From: Rosa chinensis
Taxonomy: Eukaryota > Streptophyta > Magnoliopsida > Rosales > Rosaceae
DNA length: 64,000 nucleotides
NCBI RefSeq assembly: GCF_002994745.2
Contig: NC_037092.1
Coordinates: 2,780,501 to 2,844,500, forward strand
Direction of reading: 5' to 3'
The position numbers and the translations under genes are program-made. The notes beneath the pieces are model-generated. The model saw only the letters and a list, made by a program, of their open reading frames with translations, searched no databases and was not told the DNA's origin. Shown piece by piece: positions 1 through 17,903 of the stretch. Positions within the stretch are counted from its first letter, which is position 1, and every line of letters begins with the position of its first letter.

Positions 1-870
1 TCCGAAATTTCATTCGACCAAGAAAATGCATTCTAGCCATCGAGGAGCATTATACCTGCGTTTTTCGGAAGTCGATCGAGGGGCCAAGATGACTCAAATT
101 TCTCAACCACTCAGCGACATTCGCTGATGCTTAAGAAACTTGGGGGGGGGGGGGGGCAATGATTGTACCCACATTTGCATGACCACTCGGATGTAGCTAA
201 TGTGCATAGTTATTGAATGATTTCTAGTTACAGTTTGCCGCTTAACAAGTAATTGGGTCGATTGCCAGAAATGTTGGCCGATGAACAATTGGACAATTCA
301 TTTGGTCCAAGACAAGCCACATAAAAACTAGGCCGATAGAGGGTTTCGAAAGTTAGGCCATTGGTTATCGGCCGGCCCGTAGTCATTGGTTTATTGTCTA
401 AAAGCCCATTGGCCAATACTCTAATTGGTTTCCAATCCGAAATCAACTTAGAAAGATAATGGCCGATTGTCAGAGAGGCCGATAAGCGATAAAGATGAAA
501 TTTGATCAAGTAGTATTTCAATCGACTTGAAGTTCATGTCAACCGATGAGGAGAGTTCAATCCAAGATAGCCTACTTCAAGATTAATTGCAGCCGTTGAT
601 GACGTCCATCAAAGCCAATCCGGATAGAGTCCAGCGTCAAGTCAGCCGACGATAAGTATTGAGGCCAAATCAAGATAGAGTCACTGAGCCAAGAGGAGGC
701 CGAATTCCACTCAACTTCAAAGAATCAAGAGATCAGTTTAAGTCACAAAGCAGCCGATATAAATAGAAGCATCGACAGAAGACAACACACACACAACTCC
801 AGAAACTCAAGCCATCAAGCTTTTCTTATTTCGTCTTACCTTTTGCTTTGGTAGAATTTCCGTCTGTTTC
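1..870 (+). repeat. LTR-like repeat A, left arm (interrupted by CACTA)
   Basis: No gene is visible. The segment is rich in a GGCCGAT motif (for example near 333, 462 and 477) and has a TATA-like box near 754-766. From about 768 on it matches 55350-55460, including the words AGAAGCATCGACAG and CTCCAGAAACTCAAGCCATCAA. It continues after the CACTA insertion at 3740 and ends at 4243 in GGCAACA, as the second copy does at 56009. A shared 3' end in CA, with unrelated DNA beyond it in both copies, points to an LTR; the 5' end is outside the window. A run of 15 G lies at 142-156. The family is not identified. Confidence 0.5.
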
Positions 871-1695
871 CACTACTACAAATCTTTTAATAGACATCAC
901 TTAATAGATATCGGTTGCGAAGAAAACCGATGTCTTAAAAATTTAGACATCGAATTTGATATTTTTTGATGTCTATTAAGAATATAGACATCAGCCCTTA
1001 TAAGACCTGATATTATTTTATTATTTTGAAATATTGTGAACAGATAAGGCTAAGCTGCATATTCAACTAAGTATTGGAAAAAACAAAAAGATTGAGGAAT
1101 AGCTGGAAATGGGGAACCGCTAAGTATCGATGCTTTCCTTTTGTTTCGTTTTGTTATTATTATTATTTTTTTATCTATCTCCAAGCACATCTTCATATTT
1201 TCAGAGAGTATCATCTATCATCTCAAAACAAAACGAAATTTTTTGAAAAATAAAAAGAGTTCGCGCGAACATGAAGTCACTCGCTCACGAACTGATTTTC
1301 TTCCCAAATTTTCGGCTTCTCTCTCAATATTCCTCATCGTGCTTCAGTACTTTGCTCTTCACAAAACTCCTGGTATCTCTTTCATGAAGCCCAAACAATG
1401 AGCGGTCTCCGGAACAACCTACTGTGAAATTAGAGTTCATTGAGTGCAAGAACAAGAATTGAAGGATTGGGTGAATTCCTATCATTCTTAATTTCAGTTG
1501 GAGCTTTTAGTTTCATATCTGCTGAAGTTTAATTTTTTGGTTTCTTTTCCAATTCTTCGGTTATCAAATTTGGATTGTATGATTTGTTTTCCAATTTTGT
1601 TTCTTTATTGTGATTGTGCTATATAGACCAGTTTTAGTGTTTAATGGGTTAAAAGCAGGAAGCTTTTGTAATCATGATTTAAAAGGTGTGCATTT

Positions 1696-2639
1696 AGAGA
1701 GAACGAGAAGGCTTTTAGGCGATGGTTTCAGCTTGTGGGTAAAGTAGAGTATTTGGTAAAATAGATATCTGGGGTTCTTCAACCAGAAAATTAAATTGAG
1801 GGGTGCTAAATCTCAGGTTGCCAAATTCGATCTTGCTCAAAGTTTTTTGATTTTAGGCTCTGCCAGAAGTATCAGTCGACTTTGGAGTCCTAGAGTTCTC
1901 ACCTCGTGAGAGCATAAGTTCTAATACTTTGTGGGATTGTAGGTCTATATGTCTAGTGTTTTCCTGTAAAAGGGTTTTGCATTTGGAGTTCTAAATCTTC
2001 TGGAATATTGGTTGTATTGCTTCATAACAGTTGGTGTGGGATCTTTGTGTCGTACTTTGCTGCGTTTAATTTGGGCGTTTGAAGGTACATATTCATTTCC
2101 TTAATTTTCTGAGTGGTCTTAAGCTGTGTGAATGTGTTTTATTTGATTGAGGAAGTACTACCATTGTCATAGATATTAGACTGTTTTATTTCAGATATTG
2201 CGTTCTTCTTATGGTATTACCATGTCTTTTTTTCTTGTAGATTGCATTCTGTTATTGTAGATTGTTTTGGTTTTGGCTCTCATTAATTTACTTGATTTTT
2301 TATATGCATGAAGTGGATAAGAATAAAACCAATGGATAAATCATGGATGGAAGGTGACTATTGAAGTCTTGTGGAGTTGAAATGTTTTTCTAGTTTGCTG
2401 CATCAGAGACAAACTAAATGATAAACTCACAAACATCAGAGAGAACGAGAAGGCCTTTAGGTGATGGTTTTAGCTTGTGAGTAAAGTAGTGAGCATGAAA
2501 AATAAAGAGTATTTGGTAAAACAAATATCTTGGTTCTTGAGCTTTTTCTTTTTTCAGAGATGATTGGAGCTGTTCTGTTTAGTTGGAGGGATGAAACCAG
2601 AAAATTAAACTGAGGGGTGCTAAATTTTAGGTTGCCAAA
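1696..2639 (+). repeat. Diverged direct duplication inside the CACTA element
   Basis: Two copies of the same stretch lie at 1696-1825 and 2438-2639. Both start AGAGAGAACGAGAAGG and end GGTGCTAAAT...AGGTTGCCAAA. The second copy has an extra segment around 2485-2590. It leads directly into the ULP1-like exon, so the first copy is probably a duplicated upstream intron or exon border. Confidence 0.7.
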
Positions 2640-2640
2640 A

Positions 2641-2909
2641 CAAGTGGGCGGTGGTGAATGTGGCTACTATGTCATGAGATACATGAAGGAACTGATTGAG
2701 GATCCAATGCTTTCTTTTGCACATAAGGTAAGCATTTCACTTTTAAGTAATAATTTATTTAAAGTTATGTTGATATACATTGTGTTGTAAAATATGTTTG
2801 CATAATTATGTAGTGGAGTAGGAAGTCGAAGAGAACTAGCTACTCTCAAGAGCAAATTGATGAGGTGCGGATTGAATGGAGTGAGTTTGTTACAAGGAAA
2901 TACTTGTAG
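2641..2909 (+). pseudogene. ULP1/SENP-like (C48) cysteine protease C-terminal fragment
   Basis: Two exon-like pieces join across a GT-AG intron: 2641-2727 and 2814-2909, with a stop at 2907-2909. The first encodes GGGECGYYVMRYMKE, the loop that carries the catalytic Cys in ULP1 SUMO proteases. The second encodes QIDEVRIEWSEFVTRKYL, typical of the C-terminus of these proteins in plants. The His and Asp of the triad, and everything upstream, were not found. ULP1-like genes are known cargo of plant CACTA and Mutator-type elements, so this is most likely captured or element-borne coding sequence now decayed. Exon identity is firm; function is very unlikely. Confidence 0.75.
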
Positions 2910-3739
2910 ATGTTTATGATCAAGCGTGATATTTGTAGTGCTGCTTTTTATGGAACAAGTAGTCTTTGTTGATCGTATGTTAAGTTGGACAGAATTATTT
3001 AAGTTTCATTGTTTAATATGTAGTAGTACTTAAGTAGTTTACTTGTTGTAGAACATGATATTTTAACTTTTGGTTTATGAAAGATATATTGCTTAATAAT
3101 TTTTTGGTATTTTGATTTCTCTATCATGTGAGTAATGAAAAGAGCATCCATTATTATGTGAATGGATTTATTCATTTGAATATTATAAAAATTGATATTG
3201 AAAATAACCTCGGCAGACAATTTGTTTTTAAAGAAACTGATGTTGTACTAACCATTTTACATCATAATTTATCAAGAACTACGAGATCTAAAGTGCAAAT
3301 GACATTAATCCTAGAGTACATTCTGATGTGCAATCCATATTTAACAACAAAAACTACTAAAAATTCGATGTCATAAGTTTGTACAACATCAGTTTTAGGG
3401 TTACTTTGATATGTAATTTGATTAATTTGGCTAGTATTACATAGTAAATAGAACTATAAATCAATTAACTATAAAGAAAAAATATACTTACTGATGTTGA
3501 TACGAAATGAGACATCAGAAGTTTTGGTTTAGACATCGAAATATTTTAATTGTAAAGCTTTTTGGCATATGTATGACATCGGTTACTCTCGAAATTTCTA
3601 TGTCTGTGTATTTTATGGACATCAGCTTTCCACCGATGTCTAAGACTGCTATAATAGACATCACTTAACGAGACATCGGTTGCTAAATGAAAAAAACATC
3701 AGTTTTGAACCGATGTGTATCAACTGGCATGTAGTAGTG

Positions 3740-4243
3740 TTCCTTAGTTTATTTGCTCTGCTAGTTACAATCTCAGTTACTTTACCTTTCTTGTAGCCTA
3801 GTATTGATTTTGAATTGTTCTCTTTGTTTTCTTTCAAACAATAGTTAATAATTTGTAGCCATTCCAGTTTTTAGTTTCGTTGTTATTATCTTTTATTTGC
3901 TCCTTATTGTCTTTATGCTTTACTTGTTTGATCGTGCTATTTACTGTTCGTAGTTGCATAGTAGCTATTAATCTTATATTTACTCATACTTTCACGACCA
4001 TACCTAACTCACCCGACCTTCAGCCACCAAGTCCTTAATCTAGAGGCATCGAATCGCAGCCGAGAATAAGTTCCTTCCTCAACTAACAATTGCTTGATAA
4101 GTCAGATCTATATCCACTACACCTACAGTTGCACACTTGGCCTTCTGGCCGTGTGCTGGCACGCTCCGCATCTATTCATCGAGAAAGACATTTGTTCCTT
4201 GATCCCTTGGCTGTATAGGCCGAGGTGATTTTCAGAGGCAACA
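3740..4243 (+). repeat. LTR-like repeat A, right arm and 3' end
   Basis: Continues repeat A after the CACTA insertion and matches 55460-56009, sharing TTCCTTAGTT, CTTTCTTGTAGCCTAGTAT and CCACCAAGTCCTTGATCTA-like words. The match stops at GGCAACA (4243). The next base begins CRK exon sequence, so this end marks the insertion point in CRK1. No coding potential seen. Confidence 0.6.
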
Positions 4244-5463
4244 GCTTCAGCACCGGAATTTAGTGAGGCTTCTTGGTTTTTGCTTGGAAAGAAACGAAAG
4301 ACTTCTTGTGTATGAGTTTGTTCCTAACGCAAGTCTTGATCACATCATATTTGGTATGGCTTCAATTCTTCTTCTTTTTACCCCCCTTTTAACTTAAATT
4401 TTTCATTATAAGTATGTAACATGAAGCAAACCATTGTGACATATAGTCTTTGTTTTTGCATTGATATGTAGACCGTATCAAGCGTGAACATTTAGATTGG
4501 GCTATGCGCTATAAAATCATAGTAGGCATTACTCGAGGGCTTCTTTATCTTCATGAAGATTCTCGCCTCAGGATCATACACCGTGATCTCAAAGCCAGTA
4601 ACATCCTAATAGATGCAAAAATGAATCCTAAAATATCAGACTTTGGCATGGCAAAGTTGTTCCAGCTTGATCAAACTCAAGGCAATACGAGTCGAATTGT
4701 TGGGACTTAGTAAGTACTTGACCTGCAGGCTACATGGTTTTATATTACAATATATTGTGTAATGCTATAACAGTTGTTTCCACTATTTTTAGATATGTTC
4801 GTCAATGCTAACCTCCTATTTGATCTTGTTGACATACAGTGGATACATGGCTCCAGAATATGTATTACATGGACACTTTTCTGTTAAGTCCCATGTCTAT
4901 AGTTTTGGTGTAGTAGTCTTGGAGATGGTAAGTGGACAGAAAAATAATTGCTTCCGTCAAGGAGAGGATGTGAAACATCTTTTAAGCTATGTAAGTAACA
5001 TATTTTCAGACCATAAAAAAATGATTTGGTGTCTACCACAATAGAATGCATAGAAAGAAAGAAGATTAAATTTTAACCATGGTACATTCTGCAACTTTTC
5101 AAACTATTGCAGGCGTGGAAAAGTTGGAGGGAAGGGACGGCTTCAAATCTAGTAGATCCGACATTACGGAATGGTTCAAGAACTGAAATAATGAGATGCA
5201 TCCACATTGGCTTGTTATGCGTGCAAGAAAATGTTGCTGCTAGGCCAACCATGGCATCTATTACCCTCATGCTTAATAGCTACTCCCTCAGTCTCCCACC
5301 ACCCTCACAACCAGCATTTTTCATGCATAGCAATGTTGCATCCAACATGTGTTTGGGTTGGGAGGATAATTCAGGGGTGACAGGGTCGTCCGATCGATCC
5401 AAGAGCAACTCTGCCAAAGCATCGGACAATGAAGCTTCCTTTACCGAACTATATCGTCGCTAG
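4244..5463 (+). pseudogene. CRK1: 3' half of a cysteine-rich receptor-like kinase, cut in exon 4
   Basis: Four exons remain, all open and with GT-AG borders: 4244-4353 (partial), 4472-4709, 4840-4990 and 5113-5463. The lengths 238, 151 and 351 match CRK3 exactly. Together they encode about 283 residues: the end of the kinase N-lobe, HRDLK, DFG, APE and the C-terminal tail ending ELYRR. Ectodomain, membrane span, glycine loop and the VAIK lysine are absent from the window, because LTR-like repeat A ends at 4243 inside exon 4. The 5' half may lie beyond the window start. In subdomain IX the usual SDVYSFG reads SHVYSFG, losing a strongly conserved Asp. CRK3 is the closest copy, and similarity continues into the 3' flank. 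It is non-functional as seen here. Confidence 0.88.
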
Positions 5464-6163
5464 TGCTTGAAGATGGAACTGCATACAAATTAAAGTAATT
5501 TAGCAACTCGTGAATTCATTTTTGTTTTACTGACGTCGTGCTTAGGTACGTATTGAACAAAGCTTGTCACGGACATAATCATAGAACAGTGAAAGGTGGT
5601 AAGTTGCTGATTCAAATTTTATTTCTTGCTTGTTACAATGAAGAATATATATAAAACCTACCTGACCATTCTGTAGGAGTACTAGTGATTTCCTGATCGA
5701 CAATATATATAGCATGCGACAAGAGGAGGTCTAATCTAAAATCTTTACGGTTAAAATTTAATACAAAGTTTCGGCGAATTATCTTCTTTGGTGTGATCGA
5801 CTTTCTACAAGATTACAAGTCTTTGTGGACATTAGTCGTCGTCGAAGTTTGAATTCTCAGCCCGAAATAGATGTTCGCTAATATATTTTGAACTTTTAAC
5901 TCATGGAGACTTGTCCACATTGGTGGACGAAGAAGATGTGGTTTGCAGCAGCAGGGGACCCTTTGATATAAAATTTTTTGCATTTCCGGTCAGTTGTCAT
6001 CAACGACCGCTGTCGTTTCACTCTTTCAAGCAATCAGTCCAAATTCTAAAGGGTATACCAAGGATTACAAGCAGTCCCGTCTCGATCATCATTTTAATTC
6101 AAAATCAATAAAAGAAGTCCCGTCTCGATCATAATTTCAAGATTTAATTGCAAAGTGTTCAAT
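5464..6163. other. 3' flank of CRK1, duplicated downstream of CRK3
   Basis: No gene. Bases 5464-6120 match 62050-62770 downstream of CRK3, with shared words GTGCTTGAAGATGGAACTGCAT, AAGCTTGTCACGGACA and GCAGTCCCGTCTCGATCA, so the CRK1/CRK3 duplication includes the 3' UTR and several hundred bases beyond. Short open frames here have no recognisable product. Confidence 0.7.
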
Positions 6164-6414
6164 TAGAGCATTCTCACCCGTTGGATCACCAGGTCACCTA
6201 CTATTTACTGTTTTTTTTAGTATTTATTTTCACTCTTTGAGTCACGGGCACTGTTTCCAATAAAACCTAGGTCACCAGGTCAGCTTGCATGTCACCAAGG
6301 TGACCCAGGGCACGAAATACAATGTAATACAATGTGCCCGTAACTCAGAGGGTGAAAATACACATAAAAAGCAGTGAATAGTAGGTGATTTGGTGACCCA
6401 CGAGTGGACTTACT
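6164..6414. mobile_element. Foldback MITE
   Basis: About 250 bp forming one long imperfect palindrome. The left arm (about 6164-6254, with CACCTACTATT and GAGTCACGGGCAC) pairs with the right arm (about 6336-6414, with GTGCCCGTAACTC and AATAGTAGGTG). The arms are roughly 80 bp and the middle is short. No ORF. The exact ends and target duplication are not clear to me. Confidence 0.7.
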
Positions 6415-6695
6415 GTTACATCGTGGCTATATTTTCTTAATATTTCCGTTATATTTGGTCCAATCTTTCCCAATAATGATTTGAGTGAAAACAATGAGTG
6501 GTTAATTAGGACGACTGAATACTTACTGTTGCGGGTTTTGGATGTCAGCCACCCACCATCTTAAATATCCACATGTTCTGTGCAGACTGCTTAATAATTT
6601 TCATATCATTCCTTGGATAATTTGCCGGTCTATTATTCGTAGAAGCCCAGATGTAATTAGCTTCAGCTCAAAGAGCAACAGATGCACTGCTGGAA
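6415..6695 (+). promoter_or_regulatory. Proximal upstream region of CRK2
   Basis: Lies between the foldback MITE and the CRK2 start codon. AT-rich with no clear TATA box. The MITE ends only about 280 bp from the start codon, so it may sit within the promoter. Start choice: ATG 6696 opens a signal peptide nearly identical to that of CRK3 (MVSSRF). Confidence 0.4.
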
Positions 6696-14422
<7,727 letters not shown>

Positions 14423-15015
14423 CTAGTGTGCGAAGGATCCACTGAAATTGCACTTTCAGGCCAGGTGTATTTTCCTCTTCATCTTATCTATAGTAATCAT
14501 ATGTTATATAATTAAGTCAGTCACCTAGATGTTTCTCTGGTTTTTAATTCTATTAATATATTATAGATATGTGGTTAACATTAATTCGATAGTCGTACAA
14601 TGAACATCAATGTCCATGACGTACATTAGCTTATTATGCTTTTCATATCACAAGGAAAACAGGGGTCATAGAAAAATCTTCACTTTGTGAAGCAAAGTGA
14701 TTGAACTACAAGTAGTCATCTCATATGTAGTTCTCTTGATCAACTTCCGGTCTACTACGATCTCCATCTCAAATTTCCTAAAACTACTAAGAGACAGGCC
14801 ACAAGTTCGCTAGATTTATATTTATTCAAAAAAGGGACAGGCCACAGTTACTAGCTCTTCCACCACCACCGAGAGTACAAGCTCTTTAGAAGAACGATTT
14901 AAGCCTTGGGTGAACTCTGAAGAGCTTGTACCACTCCGCAAGAAGCAGAGAGTTTGAAAAGGAGATTGTTGAAAATTGAAAAGAGGGCGGACGATAAACT
15001 TTCTAGACGTGATCT
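14423..15015. other. 3' flank of CRK2
   Basis: 3' UTR and intergenic DNA. The stretch 14580-14832 matches two pieces further on, 54120-54267 and 56010-56115, which are one original sequence split by a solo LTR. Shared words include CACAAGGAAAACA, TGAACTACAAG and ATCTCCATCTCAAATTTCCT. No gene is seen; the antisense open frames at 14822-15333 look like chance frames. Confidence 0.6.
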
Positions 15016-16826
15016 TAGGGGAGGGCAGAAACCGAACCGGAGGTCCAAAACCGGCCAAACCTGCCCGGAAAACCGGCTCGGGGACCGAACCGGATGAAAT
15101 AAGGGAGAAAAAATGACTTGACCGAACCGGACCAGATTTCTCCGGTTCGGAATCGGGTTTAGTGAGTAAACAGGCCAAAAAAAAAAACCGAACCGGTTAG
15201 GATAATTAATATTACTTTTATTTATATTAATATTATTTTGATAGTTGTCTAATTCTGATTGGTGGAAATCAGGTTGCACGTACTTCCCATTGCACCTGAT
15301 TGCTCTTATAGAAGAAAACCCTAGGTTAGCCACTCAGCCCCTCATTTTGACTCTGCCTCCCTCATCTCTCTCAACTCAGAGCGACACAGCCGCTCTTCTC
15401 TCTCGACTCACAACTGACCGAAGACGCCGATTAAGGACGCCAACGCCGACCGAGGACATCTTCTTATCTCATCTCCGGCTGGAATCGGTATGGGTTCAGC
15501 TTGATTTTGACTTCAACTTCAAATCGATTTTGGGTTCAGCTTGCTTTTGTTATTTCAGTTCTTGCTTGCTTCTTCAGTTCTTCAAATGAGAATGAGAGCA
15601 TCAGCTTGATTTGTTAATAAGCATGAGAGTATCAACTTGATTTGGTAATGAGCATCAGCTTGATTTGGTTTTGTTATCACTGCTTAGAATAAGAGTATGA
15701 AGTTAATTTCTTTGTATGTTTCTGGGGGTGATTTGGTTTCTAAGCACGGTTGATATTTTTTAAATGTTATTTGTGATAAAGTAATTTGGGGTTCATATCC
15801 AAAACCAATTGGCAATGGATGGAGTGGCCCAAACCCTTATGAACACATAGGCAAGGTCTCATTTTTCCCATGTGGGATTTATATATATTCTCAACACGCC
15901 CCCGCACGTGTGGCGAATTTTCAGGCCATACACGTGGACAACTTGGGTGACGTGGAGCCCGTGTGGCCGTTAGGCATGCACACGTGGGTAACCTGGCTCT
16001 GATACCATGATAAAGTAATCTGGGGTTCACATCCAAAACCAATTGGCAATGGATGGAGTGGCCCAAACCCTTATAAACCCATAGGCAAGGTCTCATTTTT
16101 CCCATGTGGGATTTATATATATTCTCAACAATTTGCGTCTGTTTCTGGTTTTCTACTCGTTTAATTGTTTGAGAATTGGACGTAAGTTTGAATTTTGATT
16201 GCATTTGTTTCGATTTGGTATATGCAACAACCTTCTGAATTATGAAATATTTCATATGCATATGAAACCAATAGTCTTCAAATGGTTTGCAATGTTATAT
16301 AAAGTTTATTATTGCTCAAGATTATATTGTTTTGTGTAGACTTTAGACACTCACTACACAAGGTCGCAAGCTAATTTTGTTTTTGATTTCATTGTCAGGG
16401 AAGTGGAGCATTGCAAACTCCCAATGCCACACCAACTAGGTCAAGTAAACTGCCTTTAACTTTGGTCTGTAATAACTTTAAATTGATGTTTGGTACTTTG
16501 CACTTGATGTTTGGGACTTTAACTTTGGTTTGTAATCTTTTAATTTATGGTTGGTACTCTTTGAACTTGATGTTTGGGACTTTGAAACTTTGATTTATTG
16601 ATTTTGTTTAGAAACTTGCTGATTGGAACTTTGATTTACTGCTGCGTGTTGATTTCAGTTGAGATGTTGATACCGATCCGCACCGCACCGGAAAACGGTG
16701 TAACCGAAGTAAGCGGTGTGGCTTTTGAAAATGCGGTTGCAGTTTTGAATATTGCACAACCGAATGAAGCGGTTTGGTTGCGGTTTTGACCTAACACCAA
16801 TCCGCACCGCACCGTGCCCACCCCTA
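15016..16826. mobile_element. hAT-type DNA transposon (non-autonomous), 1.8 kb
   Basis: Starts TAGGGGAGGGCAG and ends GTGCCCACCCCTA, near-matching inverted repeats of a common plant hAT type, with an exact 8-bp target duplication CGTGATCT (15008-15015 and 16827-16834). Subterminal regions carry many AACCGGA/CCGGTTCGG motifs on the left and CCGCACCGCACC motifs on the right. Inside, 15245-15600 looks like a promoter or 5' UTR region, and 16440-16590 has short repeats of TTGATGTTTGGGACTTT. No transposase domain was recognised. A TRIM retroelement is nested at 15774-16130. Confidence 0.88.
15774..16130 (-). mobile_element. TRIM (miniature LTR retrotransposon) nested in the hAT element
   Basis: Two 123-bp LTRs (15774-15896 and 16008-16130) start TGATAAAGTAAT and end TTCTCAACA. 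They flank a 111-bp core, and the target duplication is ATTTG (15769-15773 and 16131-16135). The core ends GGCTCTGATACCA, the complement of a Met-tRNA primer site, and begins with a C-rich complement of a purine tract, so the element is on the minus strand. The whole unit is 357 bp with no coding capacity, as in TRIMs. Confidence 0.95.
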
Positions 16827-16834
16827 CGTGATCT

Positions 16835-17898
16835 AGTTAAACATTATAATTAGCTTTCCTTTTATCATATTCGATTAGGCATAAACAGGTGCCCTAATTT
16901 TGTTTTCCCTGCACTTGATATGTTAAAAAAGGTAAAAGAGAAATACTGAAAGTGTAGAACTGGTCACTTGCTATAGTATATCCTCATTGCCCCTTGGATT
17001 ACCACTCCAGATTGAGCAGCATGAAGATTTCATCCTATGTGACCACTTGCTTTTAGAAGTTTCGTCCTTTCTGCAGCATTCTTATTCTTCTTTCGAGGTT
17101 TCTTGTTTTCTCTTTCTTCTGGTTTAAATAAGGAACTCCAACAAAGACCCTTAGTTTTCAAAATTCCCCACCATTTATATTGTTTAGACACAGCTTTTTG
17201 CTTCTCCAACTGTTTTTGTTCTGCATCCAATGCATACATCAGTATGCATAAACAACCATAGGATGATAAGCCCAAACCCAAAGCTATCCATCATTAAGTT
17301 CAAAGCATGCAATAGAACTAAAACTAGATATAACAACGATCTGCAATGTATTGGTTGTTTATGTCGTACTTTTACAATATATAGAGATTGAGTTAACTAA
17401 TCGATCATGAATCAAAAAACACCAACACATCTAGCATTCTAGCTCTTGTGCCAAGAGATTTAGCAACTACCTTGGTGCTCCAAATGCTTAAATATTTTAC
17501 TCTGAGACATTACTCCCGAAGGGGATCCACAATCTACAGGCAATTGCAGCAGTTCTCTCAACGTACGTTGGTCGTCTTTGAGTGGTCTTCTTTGCAGAAC
17601 CACCACAACATGATTTAGCTAAAATATGATCATCACTGTCCTCTTCACATATCTCATTGTTACTAATTCCAACGTCCAAATGTTCAAGTCTTCTTGTTGT
17701 AAATTCCTCGTTAAGGATTCTGTATCTACATCTTTTTCAATTTCATGAATATCAGAGAAAGAACTCATGCATATCACCTTTTCTCCATCTTCATCTAATT
17801 CATTTCTTTGGTTTTATGCTTTTCATGGTAATTGGACGCATTTTGACACCTATATTCTTCATCATCCTCAACTCCTACAAAAACTAATAGTAAAGGTA
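16835..17898. other. Intergenic DNA with unassigned short open frames
   Basis: No gene can be supported. Two minus-strand open frames (17281-17030, 83 aa, Lys/Glu-rich; 17679-17497, 60 aa, with CCGGSAKKTTQRR) are not recognised and have no neighbouring exons that I can join. They could be gene remnants. Confidence 0.4.
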
Positions 17899-17903
17899 AA
17901 TCT

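Larger units (their letters stand above)
871..3739 (+). mobile_element. CACTA (En/Spm-type) non-autonomous transposon
   Basis: The element begins CACTACTACA and ends TGTAGTAGTG, perfect 10-bp terminal inverted repeats of the CACTA superfamily. It is flanked by the 3-bp target duplication TTC (868-870 and 3740-3742). Both subterminal regions (about 880-1010 and 3490-3735) carry many copies of a GACATCGGTT / AACCGATGTC motif in both orientations, as expected of transposase-binding arrays. The uninterrupted paralogous sequence at 55437-55480 shows the empty site. Transposase was not recognised; the only coding remnant is a ULP1-like fragment at 2641-2909. The remainder (1011-2640, 2910-3490) shows no gene I can name. 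Confidence 0.93.

Noticed and set aside
142..156. Run of 15 G as a possible structural element
   Set aside because: A homopolymer of this length is as likely a slippage or assembly feature; nothing else supports a function.
15245..15589. 114-aa open frame as a gene
   Set aside because: Lies inside the hAT element, resembles a 5' UTR in composition and has no recognisable domain or splice partners.
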